A model generated the notes under the pieces. The model did not search any database. It had not been told where the DNA came from and worked only from the letters and a program-made list of their open reading frames with translations. This document shows, one piece after another, positions 1 to 7,778 of a DNA stretch of 64,000 nt; positions within the stretch are counted from its first letter, which is position 1; every line of letters begins with the position of its first letter. The position numbers and the translations under genes were made by a program. The stretch comes from Lentimicrobiaceae bacterium (GTDB taxonomy: Bacteria; Bacteroidota; Bacteroidia; Bacteroidales; Lentimicrobiaceae). The stretch covers positions 310,001 through 374,000 of the forward strand of contig JACJXH010000004.1 of the NCBI GenBank assembly GCA_020636745.1. Reading direction: 5' to 3'.

Positions 1-2
1 AC

Positions 3-329
3 ACCATTGATACGCTGACCCGTCTTACCGAGAAATACCCCGACAAGGAATTTGTGTTAATAGCCGGCACAGATGTTCTTCCTACTTTTCACAAATGGAA
101 AAACTATGAACAGCTGCTCGGGTTATACAGTTTTATGATTTATCCTCGCGAAACCGGTATGGACCATGCATTACTTAATCATCCTGCGATTACCTTGGTG
201 AATGCGCCTAAAATTGACATTTCATCAAGCTTTATCCGGAAAACGCTTTTGGCAGGAAAACAGGCCCGTTACTTTATGCCCGACAGTGTGTACAGGCTTA
301 TAGATAAGTACGGATACTATCTGAGATAA
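3..329 (+). CDS. nadD: Nicotinate-nucleotide adenylyltransferase, C-terminal part (cut by window edge)
   Basis: This enzyme joins nicotinate mononucleotide and ATP to give deamido-NAD in cytoplasmic NAD synthesis. The reading frame is open from the left edge, so the N-terminal nucleotide-binding HxGH segment lies outside the window. What remains shows the LIAGTD strand, the downstream HKWKNYE segment and the ISSSFIR motif, which matches the ISSTxIR ATP-binding signature of this nucleotidyltransferase family. The protein ends with the family-typical YRLIDKYGYY tail and a TAA stop. The match is clear for a fragment. The related enzyme CoaD is much shorter and lacks this tail. Confidence 0.9.
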   Translation, partial: TIDTLTRLTEKYPDKEFVLIAGTDVLPTFHKWKNYEQLLGLYSFMIYPRETGMDHALLNHPAITLVNAPKIDISSSFIRKTLLAGKQARYFMPDSVYRLIDKYGYYLR

Positions 330-413
330 GAAAGAAATGCTGAATATATGGGCAACATCAGCCAATCGTTGCTGAAACTCTATAATTACTGCACCGGTGG
401 CAGTCAGCTTATA

Positions 414-1211
414 TCAAAGTAAATTTCGCCTGAAAAAATCACGGATTACAGGCAAAGCCACCTCCGGAGCTTCAAGAAATCCCATGTGGCCTACCTTATC
501 AAGCAAAAGAATTTCAGCATGTGAGGGCAACATAGCCTGCGCCAGAATTTTATTATAGGGCATACGACTATCCTGCTTGCCCACTACAAACAGAAAGGGT
601 ATAGCTGAAGACATCAGCAAATCGAGGCCACCTTTACGCTCGCGCATACCTTCAAGTGCTGCCACAATACCTTTTGCCGAGATTGAGCCGGCACGATTTT
701 GCAAAACCCCGATAGCTTCCGACAATTTTTCACGGTTTTCTTCAGCAAACAAATCGGGAATAAAATGATAGATAAAATTTGACCTGTTAAGGTTCACAAT
801 ATCAATGGTTCTGCGCCGGTTTTCTTTGGTTTTATCATCATCAGGAGCGGCATGGGAATGAAACAGCACCAGACCTTTGACTCTTTCCGGGTACCGGGAA
901 GCCAATTCGAGCGAAACATATCCACCCATTGAATGACCGGCTATAGCAAATTCCACTATTCCCAGATGATCGGCCACTGCCATTATGCTTTCAGCCATCA
1001 TTTCCATAGTATGTACATCACCAGCCACACCACTGCGGCCATGCCCAGGCAGGTCAATCACCAGCACGCTGAAATCTTTTTCAAGCATTGTAGCGAAATC
1101 GTCCCAGATTTCAGAAGATTCAAGAAAACCATGCACCAATATAACCCATGGTCCTTTACCAGCAGTGCGGTAATATACAGGTGTATTTTTGTAAGAAATG
1201 GATGTTGTCAT
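414..1211 (-). CDS. Alpha/beta-fold hydrolase
   Basis: This is a 265-residue single-domain alpha/beta hydrolase of normal family length. The oxyanion region is LVHGFLES near residue 26. The nucleophile elbow GHSMGG places the catalytic Ser at residue 94. The acid is probably Asp214 (GKQDSRMP) and the base His242 (GHMGFLE), so the triad is intact. There is no signal peptide, so the protein is likely cytoplasmic. The substrate cannot be told from sequence; relatives include esterases, haloperoxidase-like enzymes and acyl-ester hydrolases. It lies downstream of, and on the same strand as, the two aminopeptidase genes, but a hairpin at 1245-1288 separates it from them. Confidence 0.85.
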   Translation of the reverse strand: MTTSISYKNTPVYYRTAGKGPWVILVHGFLESSEIWDDFATMLEKDFSVLVIDLPGHGRSGVAGDVHTMEMMAESIMAVADHLGIVEFAIAGHSMGGYVSLELASRYPERVKGLVLFHSHAAPDDDKTKENRRRTIDIVNLNRSNFIYHFIPDLFAEENREKLSEAIGVLQNRAGSISAKGIVAALEGMRERKGGLDLLMSSAIPFLFVVGKQDSRMPYNKILAQAMLPSHAEILLLDKVGHMGFLEAPEVALPVIRDFFRRNLL

Positions 1212-1244
1212 AAAACCTGAAAATAAACACTTAAACCATGATAT

Positions 1245-1288
1245 AAAAAAGGCAGGAGGTTTATAAATGATAGTTTTTAAAAACCTCC
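1245..1288 (-). terminator. Probable rho-independent terminator after the aminopeptidase gene
   Basis: The arms GGAGGTTT (1255-1262) and AAACCTCC (1281-1288) pair exactly around an 18-base loop. On the minus strand the stem is followed by a run of six T (1245-1250). It lies about 20 bases beyond the stop codon of the M24 peptidase gene that ends at 1310. The long loop makes it weaker than the other terminators here. Confidence 0.5.
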
Positions 1289-1309
1289 CAACCTGTATAT
1301 ACCGAGGAA

Positions 1310-2725
1310 TTAAAGACCAACAAAGTCTTCAGTTTCTCTGGACATTAAAAGCTCGATATCCTCCACAGTTTTGGGAATAGGCTTGCCCAATACCCTGAAA
1401 CCTTTTTCGGTGACCAGAACATCATCTTCAATGCGAATACCGCCAAAGTCTTTATAGGATTCTACCTTTTCGTAATTGATAAATTCAGTAAATTTTCCTT
1501 CAGCCTTCCATTGGTCGATCAAAGCCGGAATAAAATAAATGCCCGGCTCAACAGTAAGCACAAACCCGGGCTGCAGGCGACGGCCAAACCGGAGAAAAGC
1601 GGTTCCAAACTGGTCTGAACGTTTAACTTCATCATCGTATCCCACAAAATTTTCGCCAACGCCCTCAAGGTCGTGCACGTCCATTCCCAGCATATGTCCA
1701 AGTCCGTGAGGGAAAAACATGGCATGCGCTCCCTGCTTTACGGCTTCATCCACATCGCCTTTCATCAGACCGGCATCTTTGAGGCCCTGTGCAATAACAC
1801 GGGCTGCCAACAAATGAATTTCGCGATATGTTACTCCGGGTTTGATGGCTGCAATGGCATCGGTATTGGCTTTAAGCACAATTTCATATATCTCTTTCTG
1901 CCGGGGGCTGAACTTCCCTCCTACCGGCACAGTACGGGTAATATCGCTGCAATAGAGGGTTTCCTCTGATTCACAACCTGAATCAACCACCATCATGCGG
2001 CCTGCCTGCAGGGTATTGCCATGGTTGTGATTGTGCAGGGTCTGGCCATCCATACTTAATATCACCGGAAACGAAACCGGCCCGGCATTGGCAAGCGCAA
2101 TACCTTCAATCGTTCCTGCAATTTGCTGTTCAACCACACCGGGATGAGCCATTTTCATGGCAGTTGTATGCATCAGATAAGCTACATCCACCATTTTTTC
2201 AATTTCTTTTACTTCTTCGTCTGATTTTATGCAACGTAGCTTAACCACCCCTTTAATCAACTCTTCTGAAGCGGCAGCTTTCAGTCCGGCAGGAGCGATT
2301 CCGAGCAGGTCGGCAAGTAAGATTTTGGTTTCGCCGCGATAAGGAGGCAAAAAATGCACTTTACGTCCCTGAGCAACGGCTTCCTTTACAAAAACAGCAA
2401 GTTGTGCAAAAGGAGCAGTATGATTGATTCCGGCCAGTTTACCCCGGTCGGCCATTGATGGCTGAGGTCCCATCCAGATAATATCATCCATATCAACATC
2501 GTTGCCAAAAAGGATGTCTTTTCCGTTCTCCAGATCAATGATTCCGGCGAGGTCAGGCTGATTTATGCCGAAAAAATAGCTGAATGCGCTGTCCTGTCTG
2601 AAGTGATAGGTATTGGCAGGATAATTGAAAGCTGCTTCAGTATTTCCGGGAAACAGAATGATTCCGCTTTTGACTTCAGCGCGCAACGCATTGCGGCGGC
2701 CGGTATAGGTTTCAGGTTTGAACAT
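1310..2725 (-). CDS. Xaa-Pro aminopeptidase (M24B family), copy 1
   Basis: This 471-residue dinuclear metal aminopeptidase is predicted to remove N-terminal residues that precede proline. An N-terminal AMP_N-type domain (residues about 1-135) is followed by the creatinase/pita-bread catalytic domain. All five metal ligands can be seen: Asp in VVDSGCE, Asp in CSDITRT, His in HGLGHMLGMDVHD, Glu in VEPGIYF and Glu in RIEDDVLV. There is no signal peptide. The neighbouring gene upstream is a second M24 peptidase with a similar layout, on the same strand and separated by 109 bases. Prolidase activity is possible, but the AMP_N domain and length favour an aminopeptidase. Confidence 0.9.
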   Translation of the reverse strand: MFKPETYTGRRNALRAEVKSGIILFPGNTEAAFNYPANTYHFRQDSAFSYFFGINQPDLAGIIDLENGKDILFGNDVDMDDIIWMGPQPSMADRGKLAGINHTAPFAQLAVFVKEAVAQGRKVHFLPPYRGETKILLADLLGIAPAGLKAAASEELIKGVVKLRCIKSDEEVKEIEKMVDVAYLMHTTAMKMAHPGVVEQQIAGTIEGIALANAGPVSFPVILSMDGQTLHNHNHGNTLQAGRMMVVDSGCESEETLYCSDITRTVPVGGKFSPRQKEIYEIVLKANTDAIAAIKPGVTYREIHLLAARVIAQGLKDAGLMKGDVDEAVKQGAHAMFFPHGLGHMLGMDVHDLEGVGENFVGYDDEVKRSDQFGTAFLRFGRRLQPGFVLTVEPGIYFIPALIDQWKAEGKFTEFINYEKVESYKDFGGIRIEDDVLVTEKGFRVLGKPIPKTVEDIELLMSRETEDFVGL

Positions 2726-2834
2726 ATAATTTGATTTTGAGATTTTACAAAAAGTATCAGATTGCAGAAAAACGACATGATGTGTATCTGCAAAATTAAC
2801 AATTCAGACAAACAGGCGATCTTTAAACAACAGT

Positions 2835-4124
2835 TTATCTGTTACTCATCAGTGCTTCAATTTCATCTGCTTCAACAGGAATATGAGCCATCAGATCAAC
2901 CGGCTCATCATCAACGAGAATATCATTTTCAAGTCTTATACCAAAGCCTTCTTCAGGAATATAAATAGCAGGTTCACAGCTAAGCACCATACCTTTGGCC
3001 AGTATATGCTGGCGCGAACCCACATCATGCACATCAAGCCCCATAAAATGAGATGTACCATGCATATAATATTTGAAAAACAGCGGATTTGCAGGGTCTT
3101 GACTTTCAACATCTTCTAGCGTAAATAACCCAAGACCAATCAGCTCCTTTTCAACAATTTTACATACTTCGGCATGATATTTATCAATGGTTGTGCCGGG
3201 CACCAGCATACGTGAAGCTTTGCGCAGTATCCTGAGTACTGCATCGTAAACCTGCCGCTGTCGGGGTGTGAATTTTCCGTTTACCGGAATGGTGCGGGTA
3301 CAATCCCCGGCATAATTGGCATACTCAGCGCCAAAATCAATCAGCAGTAAATCGCCGGCACCACACTCTTTGTCATTATTATTGTAGTGCAATATACAAT
3401 TATCAACACCTGAAGCTACGATGGGAGGGTAAGCATGCCCACTGGCGCCATTTCTGATAAATTCATGCACAATTTCAGCCTCAACTTCATATTCCATCAC
3501 CCCTGGCTTCACAAATTTCAGCACTCTGCCGAAAGCCAGTCCGGTTATATCGCAAGCCTTGCTAATGAGTTTAATTTCTTCCGCTTCCTTTACCATTCTT
3601 AGTTCAGTAAGCAGAGGTGCCAGCCGTTCGTAATTGTGGAGCGGATAATCATTGTGGAGCTTTTGCATAAACCGAAGATCGCGCGATGGCACTTCAGTTG
3701 TAAATCTGGGATTTTCGTTCTGGTTAAGGTAAACCACATGTGCCCTGGCCATTAAATCCCTGAAAATTCCGTCAAAATCATCGAGCCATTTAACAGTTTG
3801 AACACCTGAAACCCTGGCTGCTTCTTCAAGCGTATATTTATGACCATACCAGGTAACCATTTGATCACTGGTTTTTACCGTAAAAATGATCTCACGCATA
3901 GCTTCAACCGGATGATTGGGCGACAAAGTAAGAATGCACTTCTCCTGGTCAAGTCCTGTAAGATAAAATAAATCACTGTTTTGCCTGAAGGGGAAACACT
4001 GGTCGCCATTACGCGGCATTTCGTCGTTGGAGTGTATTACTGCAAGAGCATTGGGCTTAAGTTGCTTTTCGAGTTTGTGACGGTTGCGGACAAACAGCTC
4101 CGCAGAAACAGGTTGATAACGCAT
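2835..4124 (-). CDS. Xaa-Pro aminopeptidase (M24B family), copy 2
   Basis: This 429-residue protein is a paralogue of the neighbouring gene at 1310-2725. Residues about 1-140 form the AMP_N domain, with the FPFRQNSDLFYLTG segment typical of PepP. The catalytic domain keeps the five metal ligands: Asp in LIDFGAE, Asp in AGDCTRT, His in HGTSHFMGLDVHD, Glu in CEPAIYI and Glu in RLENDILV. No export signal is seen, so it probably acts in the cytoplasm on proline-containing peptides. The length is closer to E. coli PepP than copy 1. The two genes could form one transcript. Confidence 0.9.
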   Translation of the reverse strand: MRYQPVSAELFVRNRHKLEKQLKPNALAVIHSNDEMPRNGDQCFPFRQNSDLFYLTGLDQEKCILTLSPNHPVEAMREIIFTVKTSDQMVTWYGHKYTLEEAARVSGVQTVKWLDDFDGIFRDLMARAHVVYLNQNENPRFTTEVPSRDLRFMQKLHNDYPLHNYERLAPLLTELRMVKEAEEIKLISKACDITGLAFGRVLKFVKPGVMEYEVEAEIVHEFIRNGASGHAYPPIVASGVDNCILHYNNNDKECGAGDLLLIDFGAEYANYAGDCTRTIPVNGKFTPRQRQVYDAVLRILRKASRMLVPGTTIDKYHAEVCKIVEKELIGLGLFTLEDVESQDPANPLFFKYYMHGTSHFMGLDVHDVGSRQHILAKGMVLSCEPAIYIPEEGFGIRLENDILVDDEPVDLMAHIPVEADEIEALMSNR

Positions 4125-4161
4125 GGATTCTAATTTAGAATGATTTTATACTTACTTTTAC

Positions 4162-4192
4162 GTTGCTGATGGAGTGTTAATCATTATTTTTG
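4162..4192 (+). promoter_or_regulatory. Bacteroidota-type promoter of the sdhCAB operon
   Basis: A TATTTTTG element at 4185-4192 fits the Bacteroidota -7 consensus TAnnTTTG. A GTTG at 4162-4165 fits the -33 TTTG element, with a spacer of exactly 19 bases. Transcription would start near 4198 and leave a leader of about 100 bases before the ATG at 4302. Confidence 0.65.
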
Positions 4193-4301
4193 CCACTTCT
4201 AAGAAGAAAAAAAACAAGCCAGCAAGCAAAGGCAAATTTAACATTAATCAACTGTTTCCCTGTTAAATTAACGAATTTTTTAACAATAACCTGCATTTCA
4301 T

Positions 4302-4967
4302 ATGGCATTTACGTACTCATCAGTTACCAAAAAGGTAATCATGGCGCTGGCGGGATTATTCCTGATCAGTTTCCTGGTTGTTCACCTGAGTATTAACCTC
4401 CTGCTTCTGTTCGACAGTTCGCGAGAATCATTCAACCTGGCGGCCCATTTTATGGCGACCAATCCGGTAGTTCAAACCATGCAGTATGTGCTGTTTGGTG
4501 GATTTATTCTCCACATACTGGTGGGCATTATCCTGCAGATTCAAAACTGGATGGCTCGTCCTACCAGGTACAAAGTTGAAGGATTTTCACAAACCTCCTT
4601 CTTTTCAAAATTCATGATTCACACGGGTGCCGTTATTCTGGCATTTCTGGTTATTCACCTGATAAACTTCTTTTTCAAAGCCAAGTTTGGTGAGATGCCC
4701 GAAGTAATGATAAATGGCGAAATGTTTGAAGACATGGGCCTGCTGGTCATTGAAAAATTTAAAGATCTTCCTCTTGTATTAATGTATGTTGTCTGGCTGC
4801 TGTTCCTTGGATTCCACCTTGACCATGCTTTTCACTCAGCACTTCAGTCGCTCGGATTAAACCACAGCAAGTACACACCGGTTGCATTCGGGTTAAGCCG
4901 GGCACTGGCGATTCTCATTGCCGGTGGTTTCATTCTGATTCCAATCATCCTGTACATTAATCAATGA
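4302..4967 (+). CDS. sdhC: Succinate dehydrogenase/fumarate reductase cytochrome b subunit
   Basis: This 221-residue membrane anchor carries haem b and exchanges electrons with menaquinone. About five transmembrane helices can be seen (residues about 12-35, 58-80, 103-125, 155-175 and 195-217). Candidate haem-ligand histidines sit in VVHLSIN, LHILVG, IHTGAV, VIHLIN and FHLDHAFH. A single five-helix subunit is the type B arrangement (as in Wolinella FrdC and Bacillus SdhC), which fits an operon with only one anchor gene. It is the first gene of a three-gene operon; the flavoprotein gene follows after 28 bases. Fumarate reduction is as likely as succinate oxidation in this phylum. Confidence 0.93.
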   Translation: MAFTYSSVTKKVIMALAGLFLISFLVVHLSINLLLLFDSSRESFNLAAHFMATNPVVQTMQYVLFGGFILHILVGIILQIQNWMARPTRYKVEGFSQTSFFSKFMIHTGAVILAFLVIHLINFFFKAKFGEMPEVMINGEMFEDMGLLVIEKFKDLPLVLMYVVWLLFLGFHLDHAFHSALQSLGLNHSKYTPVAFGLSRALAILIAGGFILIPIILYINQ

Positions 4968-4995
4968 TTTACTGAATTTCAAGCAACAAACTGTT

Positions 4996-6936
4996 ATGGC
5001 AGAATTTAATTCAAAGATACCCAAAGGTTCACTATCAGAAAAGTGGACAGACTATAAGGCTCACACCAACCTGGTGAACCCTTCAAACAAACGCCGGCTC
5101 GAAATTATCGTAGTTGGAACCGGACTGGCAGGAGCATCGGCAGCAGCCAGTCTTGCTGAGCTTGGTTTTAAAGTAAAAAATTACTGTTACCAGGACAGCC
5201 CTCGCCGCGCGCATAGCATTGCAGCTCAGGGAGGCATCAACGCAGCCAAAAACTACCAGAACGACGGCGACAGTGTTTACCGTTTGTTTTACGATACCAT
5301 TAAAGGAGGCGACTACCGCGCCCGCGAAGCCAATGTGCATCGCCTGGCCGAAGTCAGCAACAGTATTATTGACCAGTGTGTTGCCCAGGGCGTTCCCTTT
5401 GCCCGTGAGTACGGCGGTTTGCTCGACAACCGATCATTCGGTGGCGCACAGGTTTCGCGCACATTTTATGCCCGCGGCCAAACGGGACAGCAATTGCTTT
5501 TAGGAGCATACAGCGCCCTTAGCCGTCAGGTAAAAAAAGGCAATGTTGAGCTTTATTCACGCCACGAAATGCTTGATGTAGTTGTGGTGGAAGGCCGTGC
5601 ACGCGGTATTATTGTTCGCAATATGATTACCGGCGAAATTGAACGTCACGCGGCACATGCAGTTGTACTGGCAACTGGCGGTTACGGCAATGTCTTCTTC
5701 CTTTCAACCAATGCCATGGGCTCCAACGCTACAGCAGTATGGAAAGCTCACAAACGCGGAGCGTTTTTCGGAAACCCCTGCTTTACGCAGATTCATCCGA
5801 CCTGCATTCCTGTTCACGGCGATTTTCAGTCCAAACTTACCCTGATGAGCGAAAGTTTGAGAAACGATGGCCGCATTTGGGTTCCCAAGAAGAAAGAAGA
5901 CGCTGAAAAAATCAGACAGGGCAAATTACTGCCTACTCAAATAGCCGAAGAAGATCGCGATTATTATCTCGAACGCCGTTATCCGGCCTTTGGCAACCTG
6001 GTACCACGCGATGTGGCTTCCCGGGCAGCCAAGGAAAGATGTGATGCCGGTTTTGGCGTAGGTGAAACCGGACTTGCTGTTTACCTCGATTTCAGTGACG
6101 CTATCAAACGTCTGGGGCAAAATGTAATAGAAGCCCGCTATGGCAATCTGTTTCAGATGTACGAAAAGATTGTGGACGAAAACCCCTACAAAACACCCAT
6201 GATGATTTATCCGGCGGTGCATTACACCATGGGAGGTCTTTGGGTTGATTATGAGCTGATGACAACCGTTCCCGGATTGTTTGCTGTTGGAGAAGCCAAT
6301 TTCAGCGACCACGGCGCTAACCGTCTGGGCGCTTCAGCGCTGATGCAGGGATTGGCTGACGGCTATTTTGTACTGCCTTATACCATTCAAAACTACCTGG
6401 CTGACCAAATCAGGGTGCCTAAATTTTCACCTGATTTACCTGAGTTTAAACAAACTGAAAAAGAAGCAACCGACCGTCTCAACCGCCTGATGAATGTAAA
6501 AGGCAAACAGACTGTTGACAGCTTCCACAAACGCCTGGGCCACATTATGTGGGAAAACGTTGGAATGGCCAGAAATGAAGCCGGACTGAAGAAAGCAATT
6601 GTTGAAATTGCCAAACTGCGCGAAGAATTCTGGAAAGATGTGAAAATTCCGGGAGGAATGAACGAAATCAACCCTGAACTTGAAAAAGCAGGACGGGTTG
6701 CCGACTTCCTTGAACTGGGCGAGCTGATGGCACGCGATGCGCTGAACCGCAAAGAATCATGCGGCGGCCATTTCCGTGAAGAATATCAGACCCCTGAAGG
6801 CGAAGCGATGAGAAATGACGAAGAATTCATGTATGCTGCCGCATGGGAGTATACTGGTGAAAGTTCAGAGCCAAAGCTCAACAAAGAACCGCTCGTTTAT
6901 GAGTTTGTGGAAGTAAAACAGAGGAATTACAAGTAA
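4996..6936 (+). CDS. sdhA: Succinate dehydrogenase/fumarate reductase flavoprotein subunit
   Basis: This 646-residue catalytic subunit interconverts succinate and fumarate on FAD. The Rossmann motif GTGLAGASAA starts at residue 41. The covalent-FAD histidine is His73 in RRAHSIAAQGG. The substrate region is visible in HPTCIPVHGDFQSKL, VPRDVASR, the HYTMGG loop and the GANRLGASALMQG stretch. The C-terminal third is the usual helical domain. The length and the DRDYYLERRYPAFGNLVPRD region match the Bacteroidota/epsilonproteobacterial type B enzymes. Its partners are the cytochrome gene upstream and the iron-sulfur gene 13 bases downstream. In anaerobic members of the phylum this complex produces succinate. 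Confidence 0.95.
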   Translation: MAEFNSKIPKGSLSEKWTDYKAHTNLVNPSNKRRLEIIVVGTGLAGASAAASLAELGFKVKNYCYQDSPRRAHSIAAQGGINAAKNYQNDGDSVYRLFYDTIKGGDYRAREANVHRLAEVSNSIIDQCVAQGVPFAREYGGLLDNRSFGGAQVSRTFYARGQTGQQLLLGAYSALSRQVKKGNVELYSRHEMLDVVVVEGRARGIIVRNMITGEIERHAAHAVVLATGGYGNVFFLSTNAMGSNATAVWKAHKRGAFFGNPCFTQIHPTCIPVHGDFQSKLTLMSESLRNDGRIWVPKKKEDAEKIRQGKLLPTQIAEEDRDYYLERRYPAFGNLVPRDVASRAAKERCDAGFGVGETGLAVYLDFSDAIKRLGQNVIEARYGNLFQMYEKIVDENPYKTPMMIYPAVHYTMGGLWVDYELMTTVPGLFAVGEANFSDHGANRLGASALMQGLADGYFVLPYTIQNYLADQIRVPKFSPDLPEFKQTEKEATDRLNRLMNVKGKQTVDSFHKRLGHIMWENVGMARNEAGLKKAIVEIAKLREEFWKDVKIPGGMNEINPELEKAGRVADFLELGELMARDALNRKESCGGHFREEYQTPEGEAMRNDEEFMYAAAWEYTGESSEPKLNKEPLVYEFVEVKQRNYK

Positions 6937-6949
6937 AAAACCGCTGAAC

Positions 6950-7726
6950 ATGAATTTAACACTCAAAATATGGCGTCAGAAAGACGCCAAAAGCAAGGGA
7001 AAGTTTGTTACTTATCAAGTGAACAACATCTCAACCAACAGCTCTTTCCTTGAAATGATGGATGTGCTCAACGAGTCATTGGTTTTAAAAGGCGAAGACC
7101 CTGTTGCATTTGACCATGACTGCCGCGAAGGTATTTGCGGAGCCTGCAGCATGTATATCAACGGACATCCGCACGGCCCCGATAAAGCTGTAACAACCTG
7201 CCAGCTGCACATGCGCAAATTCAAGGACGGCGAAACCATTGTTATTGAGCCATGGCGGGCCAGACCATTTCCGGTATTAAAAGACCTGATTGTTGATCGT
7301 ACTGCTTTTGATAAAATTATCCAGGCTGGCGGTTATGTTTCGGTTAATACAGGCGGTGTGCCCGATGCCAATGCCATTCCTGTTCCTAAAGTTGATGCCG
7401 ACCTTTCGATGGATGCCGCTGCATGCATTGGTTGTGGCGCCTGTGTTGCCAGTTGCAAAAATGCTTCTGCCATGCTGTTTGTTTCAGCCAAAGTTTCGCA
7501 ATTTGCTTTGCTTCCTCAGGGAAAAGTAGAAGCTTACGAACGCGTTCAGGCAATGGTTGCCGAAATGGACAGGCTCGGATTTGGAAATTGCACCAATACC
7601 GGTGCCTGCGAAGCCGAATGCCCCAAAGAAATCTCCATCAGCAATATTGCACGAATGAACCGCGAATTTCTTTCAGCTAAAATATGTGCTCCGGCTATTA
7701 AAGAGCAAAAAGGTGGTGGAATATAG
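6950..7726 (+). CDS. sdhB: Succinate dehydrogenase/fumarate reductase iron-sulfur subunit
   Basis: This 258-residue subunit carries electrons between the flavin and the haem/quinone subunit. The N-terminal plant-type ferredoxin domain holds the [2Fe-2S] ligands Cys58, Cys63, Cys66 and Cys84 (CREGICGAC...TC). The C-terminal domain holds the [4Fe-4S] motif CIGCGACVASC (Cys159, 162, 165, 169) and the second cluster group CTNTGACEAEC (Cys214, 220, 224). All expected cluster ligands are present, so the complex should be functional. It is the last gene of the sdhCAB operon. No obvious terminator separates it from the next gene, which starts 52 bases later. Confidence 0.95.
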   Translation: MNLTLKIWRQKDAKSKGKFVTYQVNNISTNSSFLEMMDVLNESLVLKGEDPVAFDHDCREGICGACSMYINGHPHGPDKAVTTCQLHMRKFKDGETIVIEPWRARPFPVLKDLIVDRTAFDKIIQAGGYVSVNTGGVPDANAIPVPKVDADLSMDAAACIGCGACVASCKNASAMLFVSAKVSQFALLPQGKVEAYERVQAMVAEMDRLGFGNCTNTGACEAECPKEISISNIARMNREFLSAKICAPAIKEQKGGGI

Positions 7727-7778
7727 CGATTAAACATATGGCTTAAACAATCATTTTCATTAGAATCTGGTTTCTGAT

